From positions 1 to 56,675 of the forward strand of contig DAHVLJ010000012.1 of assembly GCA_027320425.1 (NCBI GenBank): a stretch of 56,675 nt of DNA, written 5' to 3'. Origin of the DNA: Nitrososphaerota archaeon (GTDB lineage Archaea > Thermoproteota > Nitrososphaeria > Nitrososphaerales > Gagatemarchaeaceae). The position numbers and the translations under genes are program-made. The notes beneath the pieces were generated by a model. The model was not told the DNA's origin, searched no databases, and saw only the letters and a program-made list of their open reading frames with translations. Below are positions 41,706 through 50,418 of this stretch, piece by piece; the first letter of the stretch is position 1, and every line of letters begins with the position of its first letter.

Positions 41706-42260
41706 ATGACGTTGCGCGCCTTTGTCGCTATGGAACTCCCGCCTCTGGTCCTGGACTCGTTGTCGTCGTTCCTAGGCCAGGTCTCCTCCGTCGGAGCGGA
41801 CCTGAAGGTAGTCGAGAGGGAGAACCTGCACTTCACCGTGAAGTTCCTCGGAGAGATAACCGACGCCGAGGCTCGGGAGGCCGACTCGAGGCTCAGGCGG
41901 CTTCGCCTACCGGCAATCCGCGTGGAGGTCAAAGGTGTGGGGGCGTTCCCAGAACTCTCCCGCCCCAGGGTTGTCTGGGCGGGAGCGGCGCGGGGACGGG
42001 AGGGGCTCGTCGCGGCCGCACAGGCCATCGTAGATTCGCTCGCTGGAATCGGCGAACGTGACGAGAGGCCCTTCCAGCCCCATGTCACCGTGGCGCGGGT
42101 CCGCTCGGCAGCGAACATCAGAGGGTTGCAGGAGCTGGTCCGGGACAACTCTGACCGCGTTTTCGGGGAGGCAGGCATCAACGAGTTCAAGCTGAAGTCG
42201 AGCCGGCTCACCCCGTCCGGGCCCATATACAGCGACGCAGGAGCGTATCCGCTGACTTGA
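41706..42260 (+). CDS. thpR: RNA 2',3'-cyclic phosphodiesterase / 2'-5' ligase family (ThpR)
   Basis: 184 residues from the ATG at 41706; ATG 41694 lies too close to the TATA-like ATTTAAAG (41681-41688). The two HxT motifs are LHFT (41-44) and PHVT near 125. 2H-family enzymes open 2',3'-cyclic phosphates on RNA ends, probably from tRNA splicing; this suits a genome whose tRNAs carry several introns. A TTGA overlap couples it to the CCA enzyme gene. Confidence 0.9.
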   Translation: MTLRAFVAMELPPLVLDSLSSFLGQVSSVGADLKVVERENLHFTVKFLGEITDAEAREADSRLRRLRLPAIRVEVKGVGAFPELSRPRVVWAGAARGREGLVAAAQAIVDSLAGIGERDERPFQPHVTVARVRSAANIRGLQELVRDNSDRVFGEAGINEFKLKSSRLTPSGPIYSDAGAYPLT

Positions 42261-43576
42261 CGAACACAGAAGACGTGATCGCCAGAGCCGCGCGGCTGGT
42301 CACCCCGACGCCGGCAGAAACGGCGAAGGTCGTCGGGGTCGCGGAGTCGACTTTGGCTAAGACGATGAAAGCGGCTTCACGCTATCCAGAGACCAGGGGG
42401 GCTCTCCTAGGCGGGTCCTTCGCGAAAGGGACCTGGGTCCCAAAGCACGTCGACCTGGACATATTCGTGAAGTTCGACCCGGCGACCCCTCCCGAAGTTT
42501 TCGAGAAGGCGGGCCTTCAGATAGGAGCGAAGGCGACCCGGGGGTTCCCCAGGGGGAAGATGTACGCCCAGCACCCATACACGGAAGCCACGGTGGACGG
42601 CATCAAGGTCAACATCGTCCCATGCTTCGACGTAAAGAAAGGAGAGTGGAAGAGCGCGGCGGACAGGTCCCCGTTCCACGTGGACCTGGTGAGAAGGCTC
42701 CCGGAAGAGCAAAAGACTCAGGTGAGACTTCTGAAGACGTTCATGAACGCGGTCGGGGTATACGGGGCAGAGATCCAGAGAAGGGGGTTCAGCGGGTACG
42801 CGGCGGAGGTCCTTGTCATGAAACTTGGAGGGTTCCGCGAGGTCCTGGCGTGGTTCGCCGAATACAAGCTACCCGAGTCCAGGCCGTTCACCCTCCCCGA
42901 TCCTGTCGATGAAGGCAGAGACCTCGGCATAGCCGTGTCCGGAGAGAGCCTCGGTCGGATGGTGTTCGCCTGCAGAGGGTTTCTAAGTGACCCGGCCCTG
43001 GCCTCCTTTCAGAAGATGACAGGGAAGACTCGGGTCGCTCTGATGGGGGACGTCATCGCGGTGGTGTTCTCGCATGTCACGCTCAGCGAAGACACGCTCT
43101 GGGGGGAGCTCAGGAGGACGACCAAGCACGTCGTCAGGAACCTGGAGTTGAGGGGGTTCGTCATCGCCAGGTCCATGGCCGCGTCAGACAACAGGGGGAA
43201 GAGCGCGATACTGATGATCCCCGAGTTCGACTCCCTTCCCGCGCTGGAGCAGAGGATCGGACCGACCGTCGACAGGAAGAAAGACTTGGAGTCGTTCTTG
43301 TCCTCCAACGCCAAGGTGTCCCGCCTCGTATGGGTAGACGACGACGCCCGCGCGAGGATGCTCGTGCCCAGAGAACATACGGAGCTTGCAGCCGCCATCT
43401 CGGACCTCGTCGGAGGGAGGGCTGGGTCTGTCGGCGCATCGAGGGAGCTCGAAGCTGGGATGAAGAAGAGCGCGAGAGTGCTGTCAGGAAAGCCGCTGAA
43501 GCGGGCCGCGGCGGCCTCGAGATGGTTGCAAGATGGAATCAGGGAGATCTCCACCGACGCCTTCGGAACGAGCTAG
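42257..43576 (+). CDS. cca: CCA-adding enzyme (archaeal class I)
   Basis: 439 residues from TTG. GGSFAKGT (52-59) and D66/D68 in DLDIFV, with a third acidic region in VNIVPCFDV, form the nucleotidyltransferase active site. Class I archaeal enzymes add CCA to tRNA 3' ends; all three tRNA genes in the window lack encoded CCA. It is coupled to thpR and is overlapped at its end by the kinase gene. Confidence 0.95.
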   Translation: MTNTEDVIARAARLVTPTPAETAKVVGVAESTLAKTMKAASRYPETRGALLGGSFAKGTWVPKHVDLDIFVKFDPATPPEVFEKAGLQIGAKATRGFPRGKMYAQHPYTEATVDGIKVNIVPCFDVKKGEWKSAADRSPFHVDLVRRLPEEQKTQVRLLKTFMNAVGVYGAEIQRRGFSGYAAEVLVMKLGGFREVLAWFAEYKLPESRPFTLPDPVDEGRDLGIAVSGESLGRMVFACRGFLSDPALASFQKMTGKTRVALMGDVIAVVFSHVTLSEDTLWGELRRTTKHVVRNLELRGFVIARSMAASDNRGKSAILMIPEFDSLPALEQRIGPTVDRKKDLESFLSSNAKVSRLVWVDDDARARMLVPREHTELAAAISDLVGGRAGSVGASRELEAGMKKSARVLSGKPLKRAAAASRWLQDGIREISTDAFGTS

Positions 43577-44327
43577 CCTAGGCCTGCTCACCAAGACGCC
43601 GTACATCCAGGTTCTGACCTACCCCAGGATATCTTTGAAGGAGGCGAGGTCGAGGATCAAACAGCTCCGCCGCCTAGGCGTCGACGAGGTGGTCTTCGAA
43701 GGCAAGTCGAAACTTGGAAGGTTGGGCATCCTGGGCATAGGGACCGTAGGCGTCGTAGTGAAGGCAAGGAAAGGGGGCGAGATGTACGCACTGAAGGTCA
43801 GGAGGACGGATGCTAACCGCCCCAGCATGGAAGAAGAGTTCAAGCTCACCGGGTTGGTGAACAAGATGGGGGTAGGGCCCAGGGCCGTGGCCTGCACCAA
43901 AGACTTCATGCTGATGGAGTTGCTCGAGACTCAGGAGCTCGCCGACTGGCTGCGCGGCCTCGGCGGCCAAGGGAAAAGAGACGAAGTCCGATCGGTGGTC
44001 CATTCGCTGTTGAACCAGTGCAGGACGCTGGACATAATGGGGGTAGACCACGGGCAGCTCAGCGACCTCAGGAAGCACGCGGTCATGGCCGGCGGACGGG
44101 TGTGGATAATCGACTTCGAGTCGGGAAGCCGAGCCAGAAGGCCGAAGAACGTGACCACGGCGGCCCAGCATATTCTCATCGGAGGCGCGCTCTCCCCTGC
44201 GCTTAGGAGGGCCCTGGGGGTGAGAGACACCGACGCCATCAAGGGACTCCTTTCCAGGTACAAGGTCGGACTCGACGACTACTCCTATTCGAAGATCCTT
44301 GAACACCTGAAGATACCCGCTGGGTGA
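43533..44327 (+). CDS. Predicted serine/threonine protein kinase (COG2112-like)
   Basis: Up to 264 residues from the ATG at 43533, inside the end of cca; no better start is evident, although the conserved part begins near TPYIQVLTYPR. The kinase core has LGIGTVGVVVKA (glycine loop), YALKVRR (Lys), GVDHGQLSDLRKH as catalytic-loop equivalent and IIDFESGS in place of DFG. This resembles the small archaeal RIO-like kinases of COG2112. The targets are unknown. Confidence 0.75.
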   Translation: MESGRSPPTPSERASLGLLTKTPYIQVLTYPRISLKEARSRIKQLRRLGVDEVVFEGKSKLGRLGILGIGTVGVVVKARKGGEMYALKVRRTDANRPSMEEEFKLTGLVNKMGVGPRAVACTKDFMLMELLETQELADWLRGLGGQGKRDEVRSVVHSLLNQCRTLDIMGVDHGQLSDLRKHAVMAGGRVWIIDFESGSRARRPKNVTTAAQHILIGGALSPALRRALGVRDTDAIKGLLSRYKVGLDDYSYSKILEHLKIPAG

Positions 44328-44381
44328 CCGGCATCGAGCCGACGAACCTTTAAACCGACTCCGGCGTCGGCCCGCACTTGC

Positions 44382-44479
44382 GGGGCCGTAGTGTAGCTTG
44401 GTCCAGCATACCAGTGTGAATAAGATTCACGGTGAGCCTGGGGCGCTGGCGATCGTGGGTTCAAATCCCACCGGCCCCA
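44382..44479 (+). tRNA. trnP: tRNA-Pro(GGG) with a non-canonical intron
   Basis: Acceptor GGGGCCG (44382-44388) pairs with CGGCCCC (44472-44478); discriminator A, no CCA encoded. T-arm GTGGG-TTCAAAT-CCCAC. The anticodon stem is broken by a 22-base insertion (about 44415-44436) between tRNA positions 30 and 31; removing it gives stem CCAGC/GCTGG and loop CTGGGGC with anticodon GGG (44440-44442) and the G37 usual in tRNA-Pro. The insertion folds on itself as GTGAA-TAAGA-TTCAC. TATA-like CTTTAAACC lies about 30 bases upstream. Confidence 0.9.
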
Positions 44480-44554
44480 TTTCCTGTTGAGCTCTTCGAG
44501 GGCAGTTCGAGCCGCTCTCAATCAGTTAAAAGAGACCAGATAACTAAACCGGCC

Positions 44555-45043
44555 GTGGCGAAGAAGACCGTACATCACCTGGACTTTGACGCGCTCGTGC
44601 ACGTCAACGAGGCCGTGGTAGCCTTGTCCAGTGAGGCCCACTCCTACTCCGAGTCCGACGGCAAGAAGATGTCAGCGCTCGTCAAGGAGGTCGAAGGCAG
44701 GGCGGACAACGCGGCCCCAGACGAGGCCATCCCAGACAAGGCGGCGCTCTTGATGTTCAAGGTGGCGAGCGGACAGTACTTCCACGCAGGGAACAAGAGG
44801 ACGTCCCTCGTCTCAGGCGCGGCGTTCCTCGCGAAGAACGGCTATTCGTTGAAGCTTAACGACCTCGCGCTGGTAGACGTGGTCGACAGGGCAGGGATGG
44901 GCGCCGCCACTCTGGACGACGTCTACGCGGCGGTTCGAGGTCTCCTCACCAAAGGGAAGGCTGACCGGAAGGGGTGGGAGGGTGTGGTGGACTCCTTGAT
45001 TTCGCAGAACCAGGACTTCCTTACCGGCCTCGCCGCCAAGTAG
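44555..45043 (+). CDS. Doc/Fic-family protein lacking the catalytic histidine
   Basis: 162 residues from the GTG at 44555; CAGTTAAAAG lies about 28 bases upstream as TATA box. The segment QYFHAGNKRTSL (74-85) followed by AAFLAKNGY aligns with the Doc motif HxFxDGNKRT, but the catalytic His is Gln74 and the acidic residue is Ala78; GNKR is intact. Doc toxins phosphorylate EF-Tu. No antitoxin of Phd or other type is adjacent. It may be an inactive or repurposed relative. Confidence 0.75.
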   Translation: MAKKTVHHLDFDALVHVNEAVVALSSEAHSYSESDGKKMSALVKEVEGRADNAAPDEAIPDKAALLMFKVASGQYFHAGNKRTSLVSGAAFLAKNGYSLKLNDLALVDVVDRAGMGAATLDDVYAAVRGLLTKGKADRKGWEGVVDSLISQNQDFLTGLAAK

Positions 45044-45174
45044 CCGCGGGCGATGGCCGCTCGTTTTATCGGCGCCGATGCCGGATCGGTCCGACGAATC
45101 CTGGAAGAATCCGCCCGATGAGAAGTTTCATGCGGGCAGGGCGCCTGTCTGCCTTGGATTCCCTTCAAGAAGCG

Positions 45175-47823
45175 CTAAGCCGTAACCGACAGTGTCTTCT
45201 GCGTGAGGGCCGCGTGTGCGGCAGCGAGCCTCGCCACCGGGACCCTGAACGCGGAGCAGCTGACGTAGTTCAGCCCGGCTTCTGCGAAGAAGGAGATGCT
45301 CTTCGGGTCTCCACCGTGTTCCCCGCAGATGCCGATCTCGAGGCCCCCTTTGCTCTTCCTCCCCTCTACCACCGCCATCCTGACCAGCCTTCCTACGCCC
45401 TGGACGTCTACCGAGTCGAATGGGCTTTCGTGAAGAAGCCCGGTCTCGATGTACCAGGGGATGAACTTCGCTTCGACGTCGTCCCTGCTGAACCCGAATG
45501 TGGTCTGGGTAAGGTCGTTCGTCCCGAATGAGAAGAAGTCAGAATCCTTCGCGATCTCCCCCGCGGTCAGGGCCGCCCTCGGAGTCTCGATCATCGTCCC
45601 CACCTGATACTCGAAGGTAGCTCCTAGCTCCTTGAAGAGCGAGTCTGCCGCCGCGTCGACCACCCCCTTCAGGTATCGGAACTCCCCGGCAAGCGCGACC
45701 AGCGGTATCATGATCTTCACCTTCGCCCTTTCTTTCCCCTCCTCGCGCAACTCAATCGCCGCCTGAAGGATGGCCTTGGCCTGCATCTCATAGATCTCCG
45801 GATATGTGACCGCCAGCCTGCACCCCCTGTGCCCCAACATGGGGTTGTGCTCGGCGAGCTGTCTGACCCGTGCGAGGACCACTTCCGCCTTCTCGATCTC
45901 GGCCGGGGTCGCGCCCTGCTCTTTCATCGACTGGATGTCGAGCATGAGCTCTTCGGGGGGCGGGAGGAACTCGTGGAGCGGAAGGTCGAGCAGCCTGACG
46001 ACGACAGGCCTCCCTCCCATGGCTTCGAATATGCCCTTGAAGTCAGAAAGCTGGAACGGGAAGAGCCTGTACAGGTGTTCTCTCCTGGCTGCGGCGTCCT
46101 TGCTCATGATCATTTCCCTCACTATGGGGAGCCTGTTCGGCGCGTTGAACATCCTCTCCGTCCTGCAGAGCCCGATGCCTTCAGCTCCGAACTCCCTCGC
46201 CTTCCGAGCCGCTTCGGGAGTGTCTGCGTTCGCCCAGACGCCGATCCTCCTTACCTCGTCCGCGGTCTTCAGGAGCGCGGTCAGCTCCGGGGTCGGCTCT
46301 GGCTCGACCATCTTCACCTCCCCCCTGTAGATCTTTCCCGTGGTGCCGTCTATCGTCACCACCTCTCCTTTGGAGACCTTCTCTCCCGAGACCGTGGTGA
46401 ACGTCTCCTTCTCCATGTCAATCTCGATCTCGCTGCAGCCCACCACCGCAGGCTTCCCCATGCCTCTGGCCACGACAGCGGCGTGCGACGTCATCCCTCC
46501 CCTCATCGTCAGCACCCCCTGGGCGGCGATCATCCCCTTGATGTCCTCAGGCGTGGTCTCCGGGCGGACCAAGATGATCTTCTCGCTCTGGCCGACCTTC
46601 GCTGCCTCGTCTGTGTCGAAGACCACGGCACCCGAAGCGGCTCCAGGCGAGGCGTCGAGGCCCTTCGCGAGAGGCTTGTCCCTGACGTCGGGGTCGAGCC
46701 TCCTGTGGAGAAGAGACTCGAGCGCCTCTGGTTCCACCCTCGCGATGGACTCCTCAGAAGTAATCAGCCCCTCCTTCGACATGTCTACGGCTATCTTGAC
46801 GGCGGCCTGCGCCGTCCTCTTGCCGTTCCTAGTCTGGAGCATGAAGAGCTTGCCGTCTTCTACAGTGAACTCGAAGTCTTGCATGTCCTTGAAGTATGAC
46901 TCGAGCTTCTTCGCGACATCTTCGAGCTGGCTCCTGACCTGCGGGTCCATCTTGTCGATCCCGATGGGGGTCCTCATCCCGGCGACCACGTCCTCCCCTT
47001 GCGAATTGGGAAGATACTCGCCGAACATCCCGTCCTCTCCCGTGGAAGGGTTCCTGGTGAAACCCACCCCCGACCCTGAGGTCCCGCCGAAGTTCCCGAA
47101 GACCATGGATTGTATGTTGACCGCAGTCCCCAGCGACTCGCTGATCTTGTAGAACTTCCTGTACTCCTTCGCCCTTTCGTTGTTCCACGAGTTCAGCACC
47201 GCTTCCACAGCCATCTCAAGCTGGAGGTACGGGTCTTGGGGGAAGTCCTTACCTGTCTCCGCCCTCACGATGTCCTTGAACTCCCTCACCACCCCTCTCA
47301 GGTCTTCCGGGGTCAGTTCGATGTCCATCTTCACCCCTGACTTGCGCTTCCTCTCTTCAAGCACCTTCTCGAAGGGACCGGGGTCGGCCCCCATCGCTAT
47401 CTTCCCGAACATCTGTATCAGCCTCCTATAGGAGTCGTAGGCGAACCGCTCGTTCCTTGTGATGGCGGCCATGCGTTCCGTCGTCTCGTCGTTCAGCCCA
47501 AGGTTCAGGACGGTGTCCATCATCCCGGGCATCGAGAAGGGGGCTCCAGACCTGACAGAGAAAAGGAGGGGTCGGTCTTGACCGCCGAACTTCTTGCCCG
47601 TTAGCCGCTCTACTTCGGCGATCTTGACACGGACCTGGTCCAGGACCCCGGCGGGGATCTTTCCCCCTGATGCATAGTATTGCTTACAGACCTCGGTGGT
47701 GATCACGAACCCAGGCGGGACAGGCAGACCGAGGGAAGTCATCTCCACCAGTCCGTACCCCTTCCCGCCAAGCAGGTACTTGTCCCCCCCGCGCGCCTCC
47801 TGGAAGAGCATGACACGTTCCAT
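45175..47823 (-). CDS. ppdK: Pyruvate, phosphate dikinase
   Basis: 882 residues from the ATG at 47823; a longer frame would pass the TATA-like CAAATATATCACC (about 47856-47868). Domains in order: ATP-grasp (FSVRSGAPFSMPGMMDTVLNLGLN), swivelling phosphohistidine domain with GGMTSHAAVVARGMGKPAVVG, and PEP/pyruvate barrel with FGTNDLTQTTFGFSRDD and ICGEHGGDP. PPDK interconverts pyruvate and PEP, feeding gluconeogenesis or glycolysis. Length matches the family; no regulatory protein is linked. Confidence 0.96.
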   Translation of the reverse strand: MERVMLFQEARGGDKYLLGGKGYGLVEMTSLGLPVPPGFVITTEVCKQYYASGGKIPAGVLDQVRVKIAEVERLTGKKFGGQDRPLLFSVRSGAPFSMPGMMDTVLNLGLNDETTERMAAITRNERFAYDSYRRLIQMFGKIAMGADPGPFEKVLEERKRKSGVKMDIELTPEDLRGVVREFKDIVRAETGKDFPQDPYLQLEMAVEAVLNSWNNERAKEYRKFYKISESLGTAVNIQSMVFGNFGGTSGSGVGFTRNPSTGEDGMFGEYLPNSQGEDVVAGMRTPIGIDKMDPQVRSQLEDVAKKLESYFKDMQDFEFTVEDGKLFMLQTRNGKRTAQAAVKIAVDMSKEGLITSEESIARVEPEALESLLHRRLDPDVRDKPLAKGLDASPGAASGAVVFDTDEAAKVGQSEKIILVRPETTPEDIKGMIAAQGVLTMRGGMTSHAAVVARGMGKPAVVGCSEIEIDMEKETFTTVSGEKVSKGEVVTIDGTTGKIYRGEVKMVEPEPTPELTALLKTADEVRRIGVWANADTPEAARKAREFGAEGIGLCRTERMFNAPNRLPIVREMIMSKDAAARREHLYRLFPFQLSDFKGIFEAMGGRPVVVRLLDLPLHEFLPPPEELMLDIQSMKEQGATPAEIEKAEVVLARVRQLAEHNPMLGHRGCRLAVTYPEIYEMQAKAILQAAIELREEGKERAKVKIMIPLVALAGEFRYLKGVVDAAADSLFKELGATFEYQVGTMIETPRAALTAGEIAKDSDFFSFGTNDLTQTTFGFSRDDVEAKFIPWYIETGLLHESPFDSVDVQGVGRLVRMAVVEGRKSKGGLEIGICGEHGGDPKSISFFAEAGLNYVSCSAFRVPVARLAAAHAALTQKTLSVTA

Positions 47824-47946
47824 GGTAGGTACGAATCCCAAGACGAGCCTCGGCCTTGGTGATATATTTGCGAACAAGGGAACTTTTACACTAACATGAG
47901 AACCCGAGAAGGACGTCGCCGACCGGGGTTTGCCCGGAGATAGGCG

Positions 47947-48426
47947 CTATGACGCTCTTTTGGGAACCCGCTTCAGGGCCCTCTCATCGAGCCGATAGTA
48001 GTACCACTCAGAGAGCCTTCTTGCCCCGAGCCTCTCGTAGAACTCCAACGCCTTCTCGTTCCATGCGAGCACCGACCACTCCATGCGTCCGCATCCCTCG
48101 CTGACCGCTTCGTCTACGCACCGCCTGAAAAGGGCGAAGCCTACCCCTGATTTCCTGTGGTCCTCGAGCACAAACAGGTCCTCCAGGTAGAGAGTGGGCT
48201 TCGCGAGGAACGAAGAGTACGTGTAGAAGTAGAGAGCATACCCGACGAGCTTTCTCCCGTCCTCGGCGACGAACAGATTGACCCTCTTCTTCACGAAGAC
48301 GTCTTCGAGGATCCGTTTCGTCCCGGCTTTGGACGGAGGCCGCAGCTTTTCGAACTTGGCCAGCGACCGCAGGAGCGAGACGAACTGTTCGGCGTCCGCC
48401 CTCCTGCCCTCCCTTATCTCGACCAT
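47947..48426 (-). CDS. GNAT-family N-acetyltransferase
   Basis: 159 residues. Acetyl-CoA loop region YLEDLFVLEDHRKSGVGFALFRRC has the RxxGxG-like motif, and AWNEKALEFYERLGARRLSEW is the characteristic end. The group resembles diamine/thialysine acetyltransferases. The acceptor is not known. Confidence 0.85.
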   Translation of the reverse strand: MVEIREGRRADAEQFVSLLRSLAKFEKLRPPSKAGTKRILEDVFVKKRVNLFVAEDGRKLVGYALYFYTYSSFLAKPTLYLEDLFVLEDHRKSGVGFALFRRCVDEAVSEGCGRMEWSVLAWNEKALEFYERLGARRLSEWYYYRLDERALKRVPKRAS

Positions 48427-48495
48427 CGTCGCGCGGCTATGCGTGCCTCTGGTTAAACGAATCGAGCGGACTGAAAACCGGGAAGAGCCCGGACA

Positions 48496-48876
48496 TCAGC
48501 TGTGCTGGTCCAGGTCTCTCATCATCTGGTCGAACTGTTCCTTCGTGATTTCTCCCCTGGCGTATCTCTGACGCAATATGTCCTTCGCGTCGCCGCCGTA
48601 GCCGTAGCGATAGGAGTACCGGTGCCCCCATCCTCCTCCCCATCCCCAGAACGCCCATCTGAAGATGAAGAAGATGAACGCGATGGAGAAGATGAACCCG
48701 AACGGGAAGAATCCCCAACCGAAGTAGGGGTAGTATCCCATACCAGGCGTGTAGGTGTAGGGGTGAAAGAAGGCCATCGCGGCGAACATGAGCACCGCGA
48801 GCGCGGCCAGAGTGACGACCACCCACGCGAAGACGTTCCTTCCGTGCGAGCGGCCGTTGTCGTACGTTGTCTGCAT
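48496..48876 (-). CDS. Membrane protein with C-terminal SHOCT domain
   Basis: 126 residues: two transmembrane helices (about 14-35 and 55-75) separated by an aromatic Tyr/Pro/Gly-rich loop, then a glycine/tyrosine-rich linker and a SHOCT helix pair (DAKDILRQRYARGEITKEQFDQMMRDL). SHOCT domains are short oligomerisation modules on membrane proteins. It is divergent from a PadR regulator with AT-rich DNA between, so PadR may control it. Confidence 0.78.
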   Translation of the reverse strand: MQTTYDNGRSHGRNVFAWVVVTLAALAVLMFAAMAFFHPYTYTPGMGYYPYFGWGFFPFGFIFSIAFIFFIFRWAFWGWGGGWGHRYSYRYGYGGDAKDILRQRYARGEITKEQFDQMMRDLDQHS

Positions 48877-48984
48877 GCGTTTCGTGCCTCCTTTCCACCC
48901 TCGCTTCCGGTCTTCTTAAGTATATTGTTTTTCCGATATGCATTCGCACAATTCCTATAAACCTCGTTCGGCCCTCTATGAGGC
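48877..48984. promoter_or_regulatory. Divergent promoter region between SHOCT and PadR genes
   Basis: CTATAAACC at about 48955-48963 suits padR. CTTAAGTATATTG (48914-48927) read leftward suits the SHOCT gene. Between them an imperfect dyad ATTGT...ACAAT and an ATGCAT palindrome offer a possible PadR operator. No binding evidence can be drawn from sequence alone. Confidence 0.45.
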
Positions 48985-49437
48985 ATGTGGCCATTCAGGT
49001 TCGCAATGCGGAACAAGAGGGGTCTCCCCAACCTGGTGGTCTACCAGCTCTCCTCGTCTCCCAAGAACGGAGTCGAGCTCATGGACGGGGTGGAAGCCAT
49101 GACGCGCGGGTGGTGGCGTCCGACCCCTGGCTCGATCTATCCGCTCCTGAAGGAGATGTCAGAGCAGGGGATCGTGAAGAAGAGGGACGACGGGAAGTAC
49201 GAGCTGACGGAGAAAGGAAGGTCGCAGTTCGGCGGCACCGCGGAACACCATCGTCCTCACTGGCCCAGAAACTCCGATGACATGATCACGCAGATGAACA
49301 GCTTCGTGTCTTACATGGAGGATCTCAAGAGCTCCGCGCCCGAGGACCTGAAGCAACACGCGGGCGCGCTGAGCGACCTTTCAAAGAGAATCTCCGCACT
49401 GACAGGCAAATCGGAGGAAGAAGAAGGAGAAAGCTAG
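48985..49437 (+). CDS. PadR-family transcriptional regulator
   Basis: 150 residues. Winged helix-turn-helix with LVVYQLSSSPKNGVELMDGVEA, GSIYPLLKEMSEQGIVKKRDDGKYELTEKG, the PadR signature. The C-terminal half is helical and probably dimerises. PadR proteins sense small molecules; the divergent SHOCT membrane gene is a likely target. Confidence 0.88.
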   Translation: MWPFRFAMRNKRGLPNLVVYQLSSSPKNGVELMDGVEAMTRGWWRPTPGSIYPLLKEMSEQGIVKKRDDGKYELTEKGRSQFGGTAEHHRPHWPRNSDDMITQMNSFVSYMEDLKSSAPEDLKQHAGALSDLSKRISALTGKSEEEEGES

Positions 49438-49826
49438 CCGCTCTCCCGTCTTCCCTCTCTCCTTTCGATCTCCTTCTCCAGCTCTCCGACCTTCTCCTCC
49501 CCCGCCCTGATCACCTGGCCGAGGAAGGGGCCGAACAGGAAAAGGAGCGCGGTGATCACCGTCCCTACCGACACGAACGCGAGAACAGACGAGAAGATCT
49601 TCCCTGCGGCGTCGTTGACTACGAGGTTGCTCGGAGGGCCCTGACCGGTAGCGATGAAGCTCGTGAAATAGAAGGCGTCGAGGTAGCTCCACCCTTCGAT
49701 CTGGTGCATCCCGACCATCCCGGCGACCTCGACGGCGACTATCAGGGCTAACGAGTAGACCGCTCTCTTCCAGAACGCCCTCGGCATCCGGCTCCTCTTC
49801 GGCTTGCCCTGTGGCGCCTGGCTCAT
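49434..49826 (-). CDS. Two-helix ion-channel-like membrane protein
   Basis: 130 residues with two transmembrane helices (about 22-42 and 75-97) and between them a pore-helix-like segment WSYLDAFYFTSFIATGQGPPS, in the position of the K+ channel TVGYG filter but reading ATGQG. A short coiled coil rich in Glu/Arg ends the protein. Ion-channel-2 (2TM) family is the best match; with this filter, selectivity is unclear. It overlaps the end of padR by four bases. Confidence 0.68.
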   Translation of the reverse strand: MSQAPQGKPKRSRMPRAFWKRAVYSLALIVAVEVAGMVGMHQIEGWSYLDAFYFTSFIATGQGPPSNLVVNDAAGKIFSSVLAFVSVGTVITALLFLFGPFLGQVIRAGEEKVGELEKEIERREGRRESG

Positions 49827-49899
49827 GCGTTCCCTCCCTTCTCTCTTCCGGGGAACGTTTTAAACGACTAACCAGCGCCGACTCAAGAGCTGCAGCAAG

Positions 49900-50418
49900 T
49901 TGGAAAGAGAGGTTCAGGACGGCCTCAAGCAGGCGATGAGGATCTACCCGCAGGGGGTCACGGTCGTAACAACAGACTCCCACGGACCGAAGGGGCTGAC
50001 GGTGAGCTCGTTCACCAGCGTGTCGCTGGACCCCCCACTGGTGCTCGTCTCGATAGCGAAGGGGTCCGCGATGCACGACGTGCTCAGGAACGCCGAGGCA
50101 TACGCCGTAAACTTCCTTGCAGACGACCAGAAGTCGGTCTCTGACAGGTTTGCAGGGAGGACTCAGGCCACGGAGAGATTCGAGGGGATCAAGTTCGCGA
50201 AGGGGACCACGGGGTCTCCCGTTATCGCGGGGGCCAGAGCCGCTCTGGAGTGCAGGGCATGGGCAGCGTACGACGGGGGGGACCACTCGATACTCGTTGG
50301 GAATGTCGTCTCCGCCAAGACGATGAACTCGAAGAAACCGCTGGTCTACTACGCCCAGCAGTACACGACGACAGAGCAGATGGAGTACCCGGCGCCGCCT
50401 TCAGACATCGTCTGGTAG
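49900..50418 (+). CDS. hpaC: Flavin reductase (HpaC-like)
   Basis: 172 residues from TTG; TATA-like GTTTTAAACG lies about 40 bases upstream. Split-barrel flavin reductase family: RIYPQGVTVVTTDSHG, GLTVSSFTSVSLDPPLV and RNAEAYAVNFLADDQ are diagnostic. It supplies reduced FAD/FMN to the HpaB monooxygenase, whose gene lies about 2.5 kb away and convergent. Named by family and context. Confidence 0.85.
   Translation: MEREVQDGLKQAMRIYPQGVTVVTTDSHGPKGLTVSSFTSVSLDPPLVLVSIAKGSAMHDVLRNAEAYAVNFLADDQKSVSDRFAGRTQATERFEGIKFAKGTTGSPVIAGARAALECRAWAAYDGGDHSILVGNVVSAKTMNSKKPLVYYAQQYTTTEQMEYPAPPSDIVW

Noticed and set aside
44411-44445. Anticodon GAA (tRNA-Phe) reading of the tRNA at 44382
   Set aside because: It needs G at position 32 and leaves no proper 3' side of the loop; removing the 22-base hairpin gives a normal Pro tRNA.
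45829-46899. Long 356-codon open frame on the plus strand
   Set aside because: It is the antisense of ppdK in GC-rich DNA; the product has no protein-like pattern.
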